DNA of 7,426 bases, taken from an uncultured Chloroflexota bacterium. Its GTDB lineage: Bacteria; Chloroflexota; Anaerolineae; Aggregatilineales; Phototrophicaceae. The notes beneath the pieces were generated by a model, which made no database searches, had not been told where the DNA came from, and saw only the letters and a program-made list of their open reading frames with translations. The stretch is taken from contig CAIVEA010000914.1 in the NCBI GenBank assembly GCA_903904765.1, forward strand, positions 1 to 7,426. The letters are read 5' to 3'. Position 1 is the first letter of the stretch; every line of letters begins with the position of its first letter. Of this stretch, positions 5,745-7,426 are shown in pieces. Made by a program: the position numbers and the translations under genes.

Positions 5745-6920
5745 TTAGGGTATTGCTGATGCAGTTTTGAGATGGTCATAGGCATCTTCGAGTTGCGCCG
5801 CCACCGCGTCCCAAGTGAAATGCTGTTCGACCAGTTGACGGGCGGCTGTGCCCATCGTTTGTCGCCGCTGTCCATCGCTGAGGAGGGTATGCAGCGCCGG
5901 AGCGAGCGCGTCCGCAGTGGGCGGCACTTCCAGCCCTGCGCCCGCTGCCGCCGCTTCGGGCAGGTGGCATTCGGGTGAGAGGATGACCGGCAATCCCGCC
6001 GCCATTGCTTCCAGCGCCGCCATTGGCAGCCCTTCACCGACAGCGGGCAACGCGAACAGGTCTGCTGCCGCCAGCGCCGCTAGCCGATCCGCCCCACCCA
6101 GATAGCCCGTGAGAATGACCCGTTCTCCCGCGAAGGCTTGCAGGCGTTCCCCCAGTCCTTCATCCGGCCCGACGATCACTAGCCGTGCATCTGGCAGATC
6201 GAGGCGCAAAAAGGCCTCCGCCAGCACGTCCGCCCCTTTGCGCGGGTGCAGCCTGCCCATGAACAGGCATACCGCGCCGTCGCCCAGTCCGTACCGTTGC
6301 CGGAACGCTTCCCGCCCCGTCAGCGCGGCGAACTCCTGCGGATTCACGCCGTTCGGCACAATCTTTTCGAGGGCGAGTGGCTGTCCGATAGCTTGCCAGC
6401 AGGCGCGTGCTTCGGCGGCCTCGTCCTGTGTGAGGGCGATCAGCGCCCCGATGTGCGGCGCAATACGCGGGCTGAGCCAGCGATCCCATAGCGTTTTGAA
6501 GGCGCTGCGGCCCGTCGTCAACGGTAGTGTGCCGTGCGGTGACAAGACCACCGGAATCCCACGCCGCGCCGCCGCCGGAACGACCAGCAAGTTTTCGACG
6601 GTGCGGAACTCGTGGACGTGCAGCACATCGGCGGTGGGTAGGATGTCGGTTGCCAACTGACGCAACCCGAAGGGTGTACCGAGGTTCAACCGTCCGCGCA
6701 GCGCCGCCGACAGGTTACGCGCCCGCAGCACGCGCACACCATCGCGCACCATGTCGGCGGGGTCGTCGCAACGCGAGGTGGCATCCAGCGCGTCGGTGGT
6801 GAGGACGGTGATGGTGTGGCCGCGCCGTGCCAGCGCCCGCGCCATGCCCTCCACCGAGCGCACCACGCCGCCGAATGCGAAGGCCGGCGCATAGTAGGGC
6901 GTAAGATGGACAATGTTCAT
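5745..6920 (-). CDS. GT4 family glycosyltransferase (GT-B fold)
   Basis: A 391-residue retaining glycosyltransferase, likely moving a sugar from a nucleotide donor to a glycan or lipid acceptor on the cytoplasmic face. The start MNIVHLTPYYAPAFAFGG is typical for the acceptor-side Rossmann domain, with the glycine pair at 17-18. The linker is marked by SPHGT and VPNGVNPQEF. The donor domain shows MGRLHPRKGAD with Arg223 and Lys228 (phosphate contacts), LVIVGPDEG, and the EX7E motif with Glu296 and Glu304 in GEGLPMAALEAMAAG. All catalytic landmarks are intact. An in-frame upstream ATG (7088) is rejected because the extra 56 residues are an arginine/proline-rich out-of-frame reading of the lyase gene. 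The gap to the lyase gene is 17 bases and no clear ribosome site is visible. Donor and acceptor cannot be told from sequence. Confidence 0.92.
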   Translation of the reverse strand: MNIVHLTPYYAPAFAFGGVVRSVEGMARALARRGHTITVLTTDALDATSRCDDPADMVRDGVRVLRARNLSAALRGRLNLGTPFGLRQLATDILPTADVLHVHEFRTVENLLVVPAAARRGIPVVLSPHGTLPLTTGRSAFKTLWDRWLSPRIAPHIGALIALTQDEAAEARACWQAIGQPLALEKIVPNGVNPQEFAALTGREAFRQRYGLGDGAVCLFMGRLHPRKGADVLAEAFLRLDLPDARLVIVGPDEGLGERLQAFAGERVILTGYLGGADRLAALAAADLFALPAVGEGLPMAALEAMAAGLPVILSPECHLPEAAAAGAGLEVPPTADALAPALHTLLSDGQRRQTMGTAARQLVEQHFTWDAVAAQLEDAYDHLKTASAIP

Positions 6921-6937
6921 AGTTGTGCTGCGGGGCG

Positions 6938-7426
6938 CTAACCGAACAGCCCGCGCCGCGCTGGAGCGTGGGTGAGGGTGGTCAGTCCACCCATGTACGG
7001 GTTGAAGAACGGACGCTGCTCGTCTAGCAATATCTTCACATCTCGCAGTTGGGCGCGGCGGTTGACGATCTCGATGAAACCGCCCCACTGCTTGAACAGC
7101 GGTTTGGCCTGTTCTTCAGTCAGCGTGTCCCAGCGCCACTGGGTCGGGTAGTAGTAGTAGTACAGGCTGTAAGCGGCGGCGGTGATGGTCGAAATCCCCC
7201 GTGAATCGACGCTCCATAGATCAACGCCGACCTGCGCGGCAGCCTCTGCCATCAGTGTGAGCGCGCCCGCTGCCAGAAGTTGCCGCCACAGGCTGCCGCC
7301 ATCCTCACCTTCGACGGCGCGGGGCAGAAATCCTTGCGGGCGGATTTCGTCGCGGATGGTCTGCCGGAAAACGGATTCGCCCATCTCGAAGCGTGCATCA
7401 TCTTCCAGCACAATTCCCGCCAGCAG
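6938..7426 (-). CDS. alginate lyase-like family protein, C-terminal fragment
   Basis: The window holds the last 162 residues; the N-terminus lies beyond the right edge. The pattern resembles the C-terminal part of the alginate lyase Pfam family (PF05426): LEDDARFEMGESVFRQTI, then GFLPRAVEG, a helix LLAAGALTLMAEAAAQVGVDLW and SISTITAAAYSLYYYYYP-like helices. In AlgL-type enzymes the stretch after LPRE carries RGxxALHY, whose Arg and Tyr are catalytic. By eye this copy has EGEDGGSLWRQ instead, so those two residues seem absent. It may act on another polymer or be a non-catalytic relative. The protein ends 17 bases before the glycosyltransferase start and probably shares its mRNA. Signal peptide and first catalytic residues (Asn-His) lie outside the window. 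Assignment rests on overall pattern only. Confidence 0.65.
   Translation of the reverse strand: MLAGIVLEDDARFEMGESVFRQTIRDEIRPQGFLPRAVEGEDGGSLWRQLLAAGALTLMAEAAAQVGVDLWSVDSRGISTITAAAYSLYYYYYPTQWRWDTLTEEQAKPLFKQWGGFIEIVNRRAQLRDVKILLDEQRPFFNPYMGGLTTLTHAPARRGLFG
7148..7162 (-). repeat. (TAC)5 trinucleotide run coding for five tyrosines
   Basis: Five identical TAC codons in a row encode a Tyr5 run in the lyase-like protein. The use of one codon throughout makes it a small microsatellite that could change length by slippage without shifting frame. Confidence 0.7.

Noticed and set aside
6921..7088. 56-codon N-terminal extension of the glycosyltransferase
   Set aside because: It overlaps the lyase-like gene out of frame, is Arg/Pro-rich, and the family's usual N-terminus begins at the ATG at 6920.
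1..7426. CRISPR arrays, tRNA/rRNA genes, transposases, toxin-antitoxin or defence genes
   Set aside because: Looked for on both strands and found no spaced direct repeats, clover-leaf pattern or matching protein motifs; all space is explained by the seven genes and short gaps.

Overview
The window reads as an ordinary chromosomal stretch from a fairly GC-rich free-living bacterium. It holds seven protein genes, six on the minus strand and one on the plus strand. No RNA gene, insertion sequence, phage gene or CRISPR array was seen. The gene mix (UDP-sugar dehydrogenase, a glycosylation-type FAD oxidoreductase, a flippase-like membrane protein, a UPF0316 protein and a SIMPL protein) would fit Chloroflexota, perhaps Anaerolineae. 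That is an impression from protein style and not a demonstrated assignment.

Block 1 (1-3830, all minus) encodes, in transcription order, a flippase-like multi-pass membrane protein, an FAD/NAD(P)-dependent oxidoreductase whose start overlaps the previous stop by 4 bases (ATGA), and, after a 211-base gap, UDP-glucose 6-dehydrogenase (ugd), cut by the left edge of the window. Together they look like part of a cell-surface glycan or glycolipid pathway: supply of UDP-glucuronate, redox change of a sugar or lipid intermediate, and handling of a lipid-linked substrate at the membrane. The gap before ugd carries a 10-base-arm inverted repeat and a possible separate promoter.

Block 2 (3831-4320) is a divergent promoter region followed by a small, very acidic, lysine-free protein of unknown function (117 aa). 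A perfect 11-bp hairpin follows it and probably terminates transcription from both sides, because the next gene converges on it.

Block 3 (4321-7426, all minus) encodes, in transcription order, the C-terminal part of an alginate-lyase-like protein (cut by the right edge), a GT4 family glycosyltransferase, a UPF0316 membrane protein, and an exported SIMPL (DUF541) protein. The first three are tightly spaced (17 and 11 bases) and probably co-transcribed. The SIMPL gene has its own gap, which contains a good match to an ECF sigma factor promoter, consistent with an envelope or oxidative stress role.

I found no clear sign of a new system. The points most worth a second look are the ECF-type promoter, the unknown acidic protein, the apparent loss of catalytic residues in the lyase-like protein, and the flippase/oxidoreductase/dehydrogenase grouping.
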